A stretch of DNA of 64,000 bases from positions 62,001 to 126,000 of the forward strand of contig VTFK01000279.1 of the NCBI GenBank assembly GCA_009617715.1, in the 5' to 3' direction. Positions 1-9,871 of this stretch are shown one piece after another. The notes below the pieces were generated by a model. It did no database searches. It worked only from the letters and a program-made list of their open reading frames with translations, and was not told the origin of the DNA. The position numbers and the translations under genes are program-made. Each line of letters begins with the position of its first letter. Position 1 is the first letter of the stretch. The DNA is from Plectrocnemia conspersa. Taxonomy: Eukaryota > Arthropoda > Insecta > Trichoptera > Polycentropodidae.

Positions 1-270
1 CAGCAAAACTCCTGGAAAAATCTTTAAAATAAGAACATATCGGATTTTAATTTGATTTGTTATAAATACCAGTAAATATTGGTGAAATTATAAATTATGA
101 AACACAGATTTACATATTTTAGTATTAATTATTAAAATGTAAAATGAAAATGAAGAATGTACGCAAACACTCGTTTATGGTCACTATTAGTCGGGTGCTG
201 TCGGCCAATCCGACCTTCTTTCTCTCGGGCCGTTGCTGACAGGAGCGCAGCCGGCCGCATCGTCGTCACC
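1..270 (+). promoter_or_regulatory. RpL10 upstream region and 5' leader with TOP-like tract
   Basis: The first ~180 bases are AT-rich and show no gene. A GC-richer stretch begins near 190. A pyrimidine run at 214-226 (CCTTCTTTCTCTC) lies about 45 bases before the RpL10 start codon. This matches the 5'-terminal oligopyrimidine tract at the cap site of ribosomal protein mRNAs, which gives TOR-dependent translational control. The context before the ATG (GTCACC) is a good initiation context. The exact cap site is inferred. Confidence 0.55.
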
Positions 271-1479
271 ATGGGTCGCCGGCCCGCGAGATGGTAAATA
301 ATAAAACCGTTTTAATACGCATTATTAGTTCCACATTTTATTTTGCGAAAATTTGCACGATTTCCTCCCGGGGGGACTCACTTGCCGACGGATTGTTCGT
401 GGGTCGCAAAAAGGTCTTGCAAGGTTGCGCGGCCTCTCCTTTCACATTTTTCAAGCTCTAGGTGTTTCGTTCGTAGAAGTTTAGATGAAAAACTGCATTT
501 AAATCCAAGCGTTTTGGCATATTTGAATAAAACTTGACGTCTTTGTACATAACCTCAATTGTCATGATTGAGTTGATGAATTTTTTTCTTGTGTATAAAA
601 ACTGATTGGATGCTGAAGTGTACTTTTGATGTACATTTTGATGTTATAAAAAGTTTTGCTAGATACAGCAATGTAAAGTAACTGTTGCATTTTTAGGTTA
701 TGTTTATGTCCTAATTGTTCATTTCATGCAATAAATAATTGCCACGTCATAATATCTGATTATTGTATTTCAGTTATCGTTACTGCAAAAACAAACCCTA
801 TCCGAAATCGCGGTTCTGTAGGGGTGTCCCTGATCCCAAGATCCGTATCTTCGATCTGGGCAAGAAGAAGGCGACCGTGGAAGACTTTCCACTATGCATT
901 CATCTAGTTTCCGACGAATATGAACAGCTGAGTTCGGAAGCGTTGGAGGCAGGTCGCATTTGCTGCAACAAATACTTGGTGAAGAATTGCGGCAAGGATC
1001 AGTTCCACATCCGTATGCGCGTGCATCCTTTCCATGTCATCCGAATCAACAAAATGTTATCGTGCGCTGGAGCTGATAGGTAATACCTCATTTTATATAT
1101 AATCAACTTAAATGTTCAATGCCTGTTATTGATAATTTTCTTCTTTAGGCTCCAGACTGGAATGAGAGGTGCTTTTGGCAAACCGCAAGGCACAGTGGCT
1201 CGCGTCCACATTGGACAACCGATTATGTCGGTGAGGTCGAGCGACAGGTACAAGCCTTCAGTCATCGAGGCTTTGAGGCGTGCCAAGTTCAAGTTCCCCG
1301 GTCGCCAGAAGATCTACCTTTCCAAGAAGTGGGGCTTCACCAAGTACGAGCGTGAAGAATATGAGAAGTTGCGCGATGATAACCGTCTTGCTCAGGACGG
1401 TTGCAACGTTAAATACCGCCCAGAACATGGACCATTAACCATCTGGAAGAAGTGGCAACAAGAATTGGTTATGGGTTGA
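271..1479 (+). CDS. RpL10: 60S ribosomal protein L10 (uL16), 3 coding exons
   Basis: RpL10/uL16 (also called QM) is a late-joining protein of the cytosolic large ribosomal subunit. Its loading follows Nmd3 release, and it organises the peptidyl-transferase and P-site region. Coding exons are 271-293, 774-1079 and 1149-1479. The junctions are TG|GTAAAT...CAG|T and AG|GTAATA...TAG|G, both in frame, giving 219 aa, the usual insect length. The protein starts [20 protein letters not shown] and carries the family blocks [40 protein letters not shown] and [13 protein letters not shown], which are close to invariant in animals. Stop TGA is at 1477-1479 and a poly(A) signal AATAAA at 1499-1504. Exon bases are much GC-richer than the introns, as expected for a highly expressed gene. 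No break or odd residue was seen. Confidence 0.97.
294..773 (+). other. RpL10 intron 1 with GC-rich block
   Basis: This 480-base intron has an unusual GC-rich stretch at about 360-450 within otherwise AT-rich sequence. It contains short inverted pairs such as CGCAA near 407 and TTGCG near 425. Ribosomal protein introns often host snoRNAs, and vertebrate RPL10 hosts an H/ACA snoRNA, but I could not assign clear H and ACA boxes or C/D boxes here. The 64-codon open frame in it is probably chance. Confidence 0.3.
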
Positions 1480-1858
1480 GTTGTAATATCTAATATACAA
1501 TAAAAAAATAATCTTATTTGTGTTTTTTATTTTTAAAACATTCGTGTTTCTAAAAGCATGTATGTATTTGTTTAAGCTTCTTAAATTTAAATAAAATTAC
1601 GTGAGTCGATTCTATGAATCTGTCGACTGAGTAATGACATGTGAGAGGCCTTCGTGTGCACAGGAAGAATGCGCGAATAAGCCTGGATAATTGCAAGATT
1701 AGTATTGAAAGAAGGAATTATTCAAACATTAACCTTAGAAGTCAAGGTATATATGTCATGTCCAATAAAATAATTTCTGTTTTCTGAAGCCTTTTTAACT
1801 GACTTGATAAAATTTCCAGTCTTATTTCGTTTCTCAGGGATACTTCTAAATATTAATA

Positions 1859-3620
1859 CACCCATACCTCGCTATACGGCCGCTCTTTATACGGCCTTTC
1901 GCTATAACGGCTCTTTTCAATTAAGGCACGTTTTCGATTTACGGCCTAAAATGTTTCGCTATAACGGCAAAAAAACTTTTTTTCGATGTCAATTTTTTAA
2001 AAAATTTAAAAATAGATTTAATTTGCATAATTTTAAAATGAAAGGTGAAGCAGCTAGCGCCGATGAGACCGCATCTAAAGAATATCCCAACATTTTAAAG
2101 GGAATTATTGAAAGAGGTGGTCATAAACCTGAACAAGTGTTGAACGTAGACGAAACAGGGCTTTATTGAAAGCGAATGCCTGATTGCACGTACATTTCAA
2201 AAACCGAAAAATCTGCGCCTGGTTATAAAGTGTCTAAAGAACGATTAACTTTGCAACTTGGTGCAAATGCCGCGGGTGATTTTGAGCTAACACCACTTTT
2301 AATATATTTGTCCGAAAATCCAAGGCCTCTTAAAGGACTAAATAAAAATCAATTACCCGTCATATGGAGATCCAACAAGAAAGCTTGGATGACTAAAGCT
2401 ACTTTAGAGGATTGGTTCAAAAATCACTTTTGCACAGAAGTGACAAAATATTTGCTAGACAATAACTTAAGCAACAAGGCTTTGCTAATTTTGGATAATG
2501 CACCAGGGCATCCTACTAATTTATCCGAACTATCTGAAGATGTCATGATTGAGTACCTTCCGAAAAATACAACAGCTCTGATCCAACCAATGGATCAGGG
2601 TGCAATAGCCACTTTTAAGGCATATTATCTACGCCGAACTTTCCAACAACTTATAAGGGAAACCGATGGTAAATCTTCAATTAAAACATTTTGGAAAAAC
2701 TAACATCAAGGACGCTGTTGACAGCATCAATGAATCATGGAAGGAATTAAAATTAACAACAATGAACCATGTTTGGAAAAAAATATGGCCAGAATGTGTA
2801 AAAAGTACTGATGCACAAGTTAATTGCCTTCCTGAAATTAGGCAAAACATTTTGGATCTAGCACATGATCTCGACTTTGAAGGTTTGAACGAACGTGATG
2901 TGCTTGATCTACTTGAAGCTGATAGGGAACCCCTTTTATATAAGGAACTCATTCAGTTGCAAGCAGAACCGGCATCTGATGAAGAGACAGAGCCTGTTGT
3001 ATCCAAACAGCTAACATCAAAAAAATTGTCAAAAGCTTTTTACTATTTCGAACAAGGAATAAACATCTTCCTTGAAAACGATCCTGACGTCGAACGTAGC
3101 GCTAAAGTTTCTCGAGGAATTAACTCAGCCATTAGCTGTTATTAATCACTAAAGAACGAAAGAGACAAAAAGGCAAGACAAACAACGTTGGACAATTTTT
3201 TTAAGCCAGGCCCATCCTTACCAGCGAAAAATGAGAACGACAGTGATCTGCAGGTTACCATTTCTTCATCGTCTTCAGATTAAAGCCATTTAAAAAAAAA
3301 TTATGTATGTATTCATACACATGTTTTATGTAACATGAAGTTGTTTCATTTTTGTTTATGGATTATTGTTGGTTTTTGAAGTCTGTTATTATTTTATGTA
3401 CAAATGTATGTACTTGTTATGTATGTATTTTTGATTTAAATGAAATAAAAAGATAAAATGCATTTTAAATGATAAACCATGTTACATATTTAACAAATTT
3501 GGAACCGATCCCATTGAATTTGTATGAATTTGTATTAGAATAATTGATTCGTTATACGGCTTTTCGCTTAGCGGCCAAGTTTCGTGGAACGTATCTAGGC
3601 CGTAAAGCGAGGTATGGGTG
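1859..3620 (+). mobile_element. pogo/Tigger-like DNA transposon, copy 1 (internally deleted)
   Basis: The element is bounded by TA dinucleotides at 1857-1858 and 3621-3622. It begins CACCCATACCTCGCT and ends with the inverse complement AGCGAGGTATGGGTG. Inside each end, ATACGGC and CGCTATAACGGC words recur (about 1870-1970 and 3550-3605). These are likely subterminal transposase-binding repeats. TA target duplication and a DDE_1 transposase place it in the pogo branch of Tc1/mariner. At 1762 bp it is shorter than an intact Tigger because the N-terminal half of the transposase is missing. A second copy with the same structure lies at 60738-62416 in the opposite orientation. Confidence 0.88.
1960..3283 (+). 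pseudogene. pogo/Tigger (DDE_1) transposase remnant, copy 1
   Basis: The reading enters at the end of the CENPB-type DNA-binding region (KNRFNLHNFKMKGEAASAD) and runs through the DDE_1 catalytic core. Catalytic acidic residues are visible in NVDETGLY (Asp codon 2149-2151), LLILDNAPGHP (2494-2496) and PMDQGAI (2593-2595). The C-terminus near 3190 holds QTTLDNFF, which fits a PCNA-interacting box; Drosophila pogo transposase is known to bind PCNA. The frame is broken by TGA at 2167-2169 where Trp is expected, a frameshift near 2690-2700, and TAA at 3143-3145. The psq/CENPB helix-turn-helix region is absent, with subterminal DNA joined directly to the core. It is not functional. Confidence 0.85.
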
Positions 3621-4183
3621 TATATTACCGTAAAAAATTTGTTAATTCCCAATCATTTTATCTGGAATTATTGAATTACTAGAATTCGTTGTAAAATCTG
3701 TTTTTAAAATAACGACTGACCATGCTAATAAAGGAAATTATAAATTCATTAGTAATAACGAAAAGTAAAGTTATAATATTTGACAAAAAAACATTTGTTA
3801 TGAAAATAATATTTATGTTTGTGAATATAATCAAGAAACCATGGCAAATATTTCCGACGGGGAAAGTGAGATTTTGCTTATGAATTTAAATCGTAAACCT
3901 TTATTATCGACGATGAAAATGATGAACCTGAAAGAAACTCGAGGATTATTTTAATGCAATTGGGTAAATGTAAATAGTGATGACGTTCTGAGACAATGTT
4001 CATTTTTCTTAGGCAATGTGCCATCAAAAATTCCAGGTTTTCTGGAGCCTATTAATTCCTTATAATTGTTTTTTAGAAAAACAAAAACCTATTTACTTTT
4101 CTAAAAATTAAATTTAACTAGTGCAATTTTTTCTAACAGGAGGGGTTCATAAGAAAGAGAGAAGTTGTAACCTATATGCCTGA
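3621..4183. other. AT-rich spacer with short acidic ORF, possible transposon coding relic
   Basis: A 37-codon frame at 3841-3954 starts MANISDGESEILL. A shifted frame just downstream continues as DDENDEPERNSR, and about 3960-4070 reads VNVNSDD then VPSKIPGFLEP. An acidic N-terminus with frameshifts resembles the start of a decayed transposase (piggyBac-type N-termini are acidic), but I cannot name it. Nothing else is recognisable here. Confidence 0.25.
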
Positions 4184-5137
4184 ACTACACTCTGGAAGTT
4201 GGCCAAGGACGGAGAATATAGTGAGTTACTTCGGTTGAGTTCGGTGCTCCCCGCTCTAAAATCTCTCGGAAGTTGTCCGAGGTTACCGAGAACGAGAGGT
4301 AAAGTGGGGGTAATTCAGTCGACTTTGCCAACTTCGAGCGCTTCCGAACATTGTCGGCATTATTTCCGAGTCAAAGGGACCGAAGTCGGAGCTGCTCTTT
4401 CGAGCGCGAGCGGTGAGATACTTCCACTTTCGATCTCTCGCGTGTTAAGTGATGAGAGTGAGAGAGATAATAATATGATGTTTCGCAAACTGAGATAGAA
4501 CGAGTAACTCGGTTCAATTTCAGTATGCACGTAGGCGTCCTATGGTTAAGACGCATGTCGAACGCTGCATCGTGGTCACGTGGTCAAGTTATAATACCGC
4601 ATGCTTATCGGGTACTTCAACAGACTCTTACTGAGATTTTTCAATATTTTAGGGCACCAAAAGGGATTTATTATATTTTTGATAGTATATTCTTCTAACA
4701 GATATCGTTTTTATATTTTGTTATTATAACGAATTCTTATTTAGAATCGATGGCGACAAATTCTAGGATAGTCACAGATGTGGTGTTTGTATTCTGAAGT
4801 ATTATTTTTATGCCTTATGGCATTTTGCAAAAGCCGACAAAGATTTTGCGTAAATTGAATATTTACGACCGAAAAGTTTTCACCGATATTGTATTGGTGA
4901 GTGCCCACACAAACTTTTATAAGTATCAGTAGCGTAATTTTAATTATATGACAATTTAAAAATTGCGATTATTTGGCACTTTTTACGATCGCAGGCAAAT
5001 ATGCCGGCTGTACGTGACAGAAGCTGCCGTCCGGACGGCATATGAAATTTGCGACAGTGTGGTCGCTTACTCAAAGTCGTAGATCTCGGCCGACTTTAGT
5101 TATAACTTCGGTTTGGATAACTTCCAGAGAGTGTAGT
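4184..5137. mobile_element. DNA transposon of unknown family with inverted ends
   Basis: The left end reads ACTACACTCTGGAAGTT (4184-4200). The right end is its near-perfect inverse, CTTCCAGAGAGTGTAGT (5121-5137), with a 2-base insertion. Flanks are weakly similar over 8 bases (5 of 8 match), so an 8-bp target duplication (hAT or P type) is possible but unproven. The left third is GC-rich with repeated CTCTCG and TCGGAAGT words. No transposase is readable, so this is a non-autonomous or relic copy. Bases 4413-4470 resemble one arm of the fold-back element at 15388-15540. Confidence 0.6.
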
Positions 5138-5616
5138 GCAAGCAATAGATGTATGAACGATAATGAACGGTGAACGGATTATTGCTCACATGGCAATTTT
5201 TTAAAAATAAGATGGTGTAACGTAATAGACGATCTATAATTATAAATATTTATGTATTATAAATACATCATAGATTTAATTCTAAATGTGGCAATTAGTG
5301 TTGAAGGCTTTTTTGTAGCATTATTTATTTCTCTTTGAAAATCAAATAATAATTAGAATGTAAAAACTAAAACAATTTTATTTACAAAATAAATCCAAAT
5401 TAAAAAATACATCAATACTTCATTAAAATTCATAATCACCTGTACACGAGTAAAATTATAACGAGGTGATGTTCATTATATATTCAAACGTGAAGACCGT
5501 TACTAACATACATTCTAAATCCATCAGACGTAGCAAATTACAAACTTCATATGTACATATTTAACGTATCTTAAAAACTAAATAAATCACAGAATCAATG
5601 TAAAAAGTAGTATTTG
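5138..5616 (-). other. Spacer and polymerase eta 3' region
   Basis: AT-rich DNA with no gene. On the minus strand, the nearest good poly(A) signal downstream of the polymerase eta stop is AATAAA at 5382-5377, giving a 3' UTR of about 240 bases. Confidence 0.4.
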
Positions 5617-8394
5617 TTATTTAAAATAAGAATCGATCTTATTAAGACTAGTTGATTTATTTCTTAAGCTATCAGACACATCGGTGCACTCCCTTTTTCT
5701 TTTATTAGCTATGGCGTTCGCTTGTGTTTCGGATCTTCTAAGTTCTTCATACAATTTCTTAGCTGCGTGAAAATCTGTGTGTTCGGTGAGTTTTTTAAGT
5801 TGGACACTCTTACCGCATTCGTCGCACGTTACGTACTTCTCGTCTTCATTAGCAGGTTCGTCGCAGTTTATTTTATTGAACAAAGTCAGAATATCTTTAC
5901 AGTGCGTATTAACAATTTTTATTTTTTTATTTTTGATTTGGTTCGATTGAATCTTCGGTGCGATTGTTGTATTTAAAGTTTTCGTTATTGCACCATTTAT
6001 CTTTCTATCTTCTTCTCTTATCTTCAAAGCAAAGTGATAGTCTTGATGTTCGATCGAGTCTTTCTCCAGTATTTTTCTATTGCATTGATCGCATTGTATA
6101 AAATTAGATTTAAAAGGCGAGTTATATTTTTCAGGACTATTTTCTGTCTGGGTATGCGTTAATAAGCTTCTTAAATTTTCTATTTCGTTTCGTTTGGTAT
6201 CGTCTGTTTCTTCATGCAATCTTTTGCTTTGGTTAATTTCAAGTTCGATGCTGCATTCGGAATCATTATCACCGTCTTCGACCTTATCGTCCAATTTTGA
6301 TTCTGTAATTAATTTTTGAGGCGATTCTGATTGTTTTTTGAACGATTCTAGATAATTTAATATGAAAGATTCTTGTGGAGTATTTTTATTTGTCGTTTTA
6401 GTAGTATTTTGCAATGTAGGTGATATTTTAGGTTGCTCTTTTGAATGATTATCGGAATTAGCAGCTGAAGATGTACTGCACTCTCCAATTTGTTCCTTTC
6501 TTGCTAATGCTTTTGATCTCGCTTGATCGAAGAATTGTTGTATGTTCATTGATTTTTTGGTTTCGTTGCCGTTATTCTCTTCAAACTTTCCTACAGCAAT
6601 ACCCAAAAATTTGATGTGATTTATCAATGTTATTTTAACAGCATCAACTCCTGAAATTACAAATACAAAATATTAAAATAATTATTTATCTTGTACAGTG
6701 TATTTGAAACAATAAATACCTTCTGGCGATTTATGTACTAACGTATTACAAAACGGATTACAATCTTTCTTTATCAATAATAATGCATTAGCCGCTAACG
6801 ATTCATTGCAAAATATCCCCTCTCTATCCATATTAATAGATCGCGAACAAGACGAGTCCTTTCCGTTTAGAAATTTAGTGAAACTAACGACCATTTGAGT
6901 CGGATATCTGTTGTTTTCGGAACAATCGTTCTTTAAACGATCTTCAATTTCACTCCCTAGCTCTTTTAACCAATGCATTAAAGTTTTTAATTCGGTTATG
7001 GCAGTTTTTCCAGGAAATTTTTTGCAGCATCCTATACTTTTGCTATTGAAACGTGGAGTGACAGGTTCGTTATCTATTCCTCTTGCTATATTATACAGCC
7101 ACAATCTGAAGCAAATGCAATATTGTACTATGAAATCGAAATATATATTCATTTTAAATGCTTACCCATTTTTTTCATCAAAGAGTTTTTGTAGATCTTT
7201 TTCGTTAAAATTGGTCAATTCTTTCATTGTGGTAATTTTTAATGTACTACATACATACTCGCCAAATTTACCACCCAAGCCTTTAACTTTGCTTACAGTT
7301 AGTGATCTAAAAAATATATAATATGTATACATATATGTAATAACATATAGTATATAATTAATAAACAAAATGAGACATACTCATATAACTGATTGATTGA
7401 ATTCTTAGGTAAAACGGTTTGTTTGTTCGGTTTATTCATCCCACATACTAATTTAGCCAATATTTTATTATGTGATATGCCAGCTGAGCAACGGAACCCT
7501 AAAACATATTAAAAATGAATAAAATGGAATTAAAAATGTAAGAAATATAAAATCTACCTGTCTTTTCGTATACTGCTGCTCTAATTTCACTTACGACAAC
7601 TGCGCCGTGTAAGAGATTCAAAGAATGTTCTTGGTCGAAGCCGGATAGTTCATGTTCTAAATCAAAATCACCGTAAACGTCTTTGATAAATTCATCGACA
7701 TTTTCATATCCAAGCACGAAGGTATTTAGTAATTTATTTGTTGTGATAATTTGTTTATTGTTATTCATTCTAGATTCAACCTAATTATAATAAAATAAGA
7801 ATCAATATAACTGTTTCATTAGACAAGTAAAAAACAGCGTCAATACCAATTGTGTGATATCTAAATACGCTTCGTCCACAGAAGCTCTTTCCAGAAGAGG
7901 TGTGAATTCTTGTAGTACAAGAGCGACGTCTTTACCGGCATCTCTGTATCTACATATACATATTATTATTTGCATATATAATAAATTAATTTTCTCAGAA
8001 AAAATGTTAATATTAATAAATCACTACTCTTAGGTTATAGTGTGGTATAAATACTTTGAAGTGTCTGCTTTGCCACGTAAACATGGCACAATTGGAAGTT
8101 CAATTTCTGGACATTTTTTCTTAGCTTCATCGCCTCGCATGTGTCTAGTTACTCCCTTATCTCGAGCCAAATAATTCACAGCAATGATTCTATAATTTGA
8201 TAATAAATTAGCACTCTTAGAAGCATTTCGTTACTAACTATAATATATAGTAAAACTTGCCCTCCGCCTTGCCACTGATTGTATTGCACTACAGCTACAG
8301 GTTTGCCTTTCAACGCTGGATTTAATTTTTCTTCAACTTGGCAAAAGAAGCAATCCATGTCAATTAGCACCACTATTCGGTCTTTTCCCGCCAT
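5617..8394 (-). CDS. PolH: DNA polymerase eta (Y-family translesion polymerase), 8 coding exons
   Basis: This Y-family polymerase copies past UV cyclobutane dimers in the nucleus. Coding exons (minus): 8394-8261, 8189-8055, 7949-7847, 7780-7558, 7498-7381, 7306-7166, 7105-6720 and 6650-5617, giving 757 aa with all phases consistent. The palm starts [10 protein letters not shown] (Asp12), then AVVQY, and SVDEAYLD places Asp115/Glu116 exactly as in the human enzyme. The little finger includes FPGKTA, followed by a long acidic, Ser-rich tail. Two C2H2 ubiquitin-binding zinc fingers are visible: C600, C603, H615, H619 and C689, C692, H704, H708. PCNA-box-like segments are MNIQQFF (about 448-454) and the terminal KIDSYFK, with basic NKRKR between UBZ2 and the end. 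Intron 1 uses a GC donor (AGG|GCAAGT). The start is set by the conserved N-terminus. Confidence 0.94.
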
Positions 8395-9871
8395 TTTTCA
8401 ATTTGAAGATTCGATAAATGTCAAAGGCGATCAGTCGAAAACGCGCCAAACGTCAAACGAGTGTTCGCTAATTCTGGATACATGTTCGCGAAATAATTGT
8501 CGTGTTCGTATTTTAACATACATATAATAATTCAATTTATTGTCAGTGTTAATCTGTATTTATAAATACGTATACAGTTGAACTGGGTATTCTATTAGAT
8601 TTCTTTCTTGAAGATATTTATATTACAGACAATTTTAGCACTTGAATTTTTATCCTTTTAATTTACAAATATGACTTATCATAAATAAAAAATATTATTG
8701 GATTGAGTCAATCGTTATTTTCTAAAATAAATCTAAACTTAATGACTTATAATATTAAAAGGTCAGTAGACTTTTTCGCATATTACAGTGAACTATTCAT
8801 AAAAAAAATATACTACTTACTAACTTACTCATTTGATAATTCAAATGGAAACCACCAAATTTTTTATTATTTTACTAATAAATTGATTTTTTATAGATAG
8901 GCTAAAAATTCGTTTTATGGTACAAAATTTATACAAATATTGCTATTTTATTTACCAAAAATCTATAGGGCAAATCTGAGCGGCGCGAGTTTTTTTATAA
9001 ATTATTATCGTTAATAACATTTTTTAAGAAATTATTGTGCAAGTGACTGAGCAGCAAAAAATCAACATAATATAGGTAGGATCTTTTCATTATACGCAAA
9101 GCTAGGTAGATTTCTGGTAACACTAATGTGACGGAGCCTAGGGCCACATATTCTCTGGCAAATCACGAAGGTAAGACGATGATTATTATCATTCACATAC
9201 ATAACAACCATGTAACTATTAAAAACTGTAAAAACAAAAAATAATACTGCAGTGTGTGATTGCAGTATTATTTTTATACGTCCGGCAAAGATTCATTAAA
9301 GTTTTTTTCCATTTAAAAAGTTATGCTACGTTGTATTTTCAGAATACAATTTAAAAACATATTTTTAAAAGTAATAAAAAATCGTTGAAACGCAGAGCCC
9401 AAGGCGGCAGCCTCGCTCACCTAGTAATCATATTCCTAGTTACATTTGCTACTTCTTATATACATATTTTTTCTATGTCACTGTATGTCGTTGTTTTTAT
9501 GTAAGTAATTAAACTTTTTAATGCAGGAAAAATAATGGTTTACAAATAAACAAGCATCTAATAATAATTTTATAACTAATTAAACGTCTTATTATTGAAA
9601 AAAATGTGTGTGTGTGTGTATTTCTTGGATCTTGTTTGCGTGGAATTAATTAACGAATGATGTTATACAATTTTAAAATTGAAACCCTGTCGATTAACTG
9701 GGTTAGTATTTTAGTTTTTCAGTAAGGAATAAACAAGCTGCTGTAAAAATATATAATTAAAAAAAAATGTAACCGTTGTATCTTTCGGTTACTATATGTC
9801 AGATGTCAATAAAGTGAGCACATCCCTAGCAGTCACTTGAGCCAGGGCGGAGTGCGACTTGCGGAGGCACG
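8395..9871. promoter_or_regulatory. Divergent intergenic region between polymerase eta and rogdi
   Basis: This ~1.5 kb separates two head-to-head genes, so it should hold both promoters. The stretch 8400-8530, next to polymerase eta, is GC-richer than the rest. Bases about 8966-9425 look like an inserted element: GC-rich ends (GAGCGGCGCGAG near 8980; CCAAGGCGGCAGCCTCGCTC near 9401) around an AT-rich middle, although inverted ends are not clear. A short TG run lies at 9606-9617. No promoter element could be placed with confidence. Confidence 0.4.

Noticed and set aside
343..537. 64-codon open frame in RpL10 intron 1
   Set aside because: It lies wholly within the intron between two unambiguous RpL10 coding exons and has no family resemblance.
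570..620. C/D snoRNA-like TTGATGA and CTGA in RpL10 intron 1
   Set aside because: The boxes are imperfect and no terminal stem pairs them; such short words are frequent by chance.
2677..2952. 91-codon minus frame opposite the pogo transposase
   Set aside because: Antisense shadow of the transposase core; the equivalent shadow occurs in copy 2 (61376-61708).
6911..7321. 136-codon plus-strand frame
   Set aside because: Antisense to polymerase eta exons 6 and 7; no similarity of its own.
8966..9425. GC-ended segment between polymerase eta and rogdi as a complete transposon
   Set aside because: The two ends share only partial similarity and no clear inverted repeat or target duplication could be placed, so it is only mentioned in the intergenic entry.
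9606..9617. TG dinucleotide run and other short microsatellites (for example TA near 51690)
   Set aside because: Ordinary insect simple repeats with no further structure.
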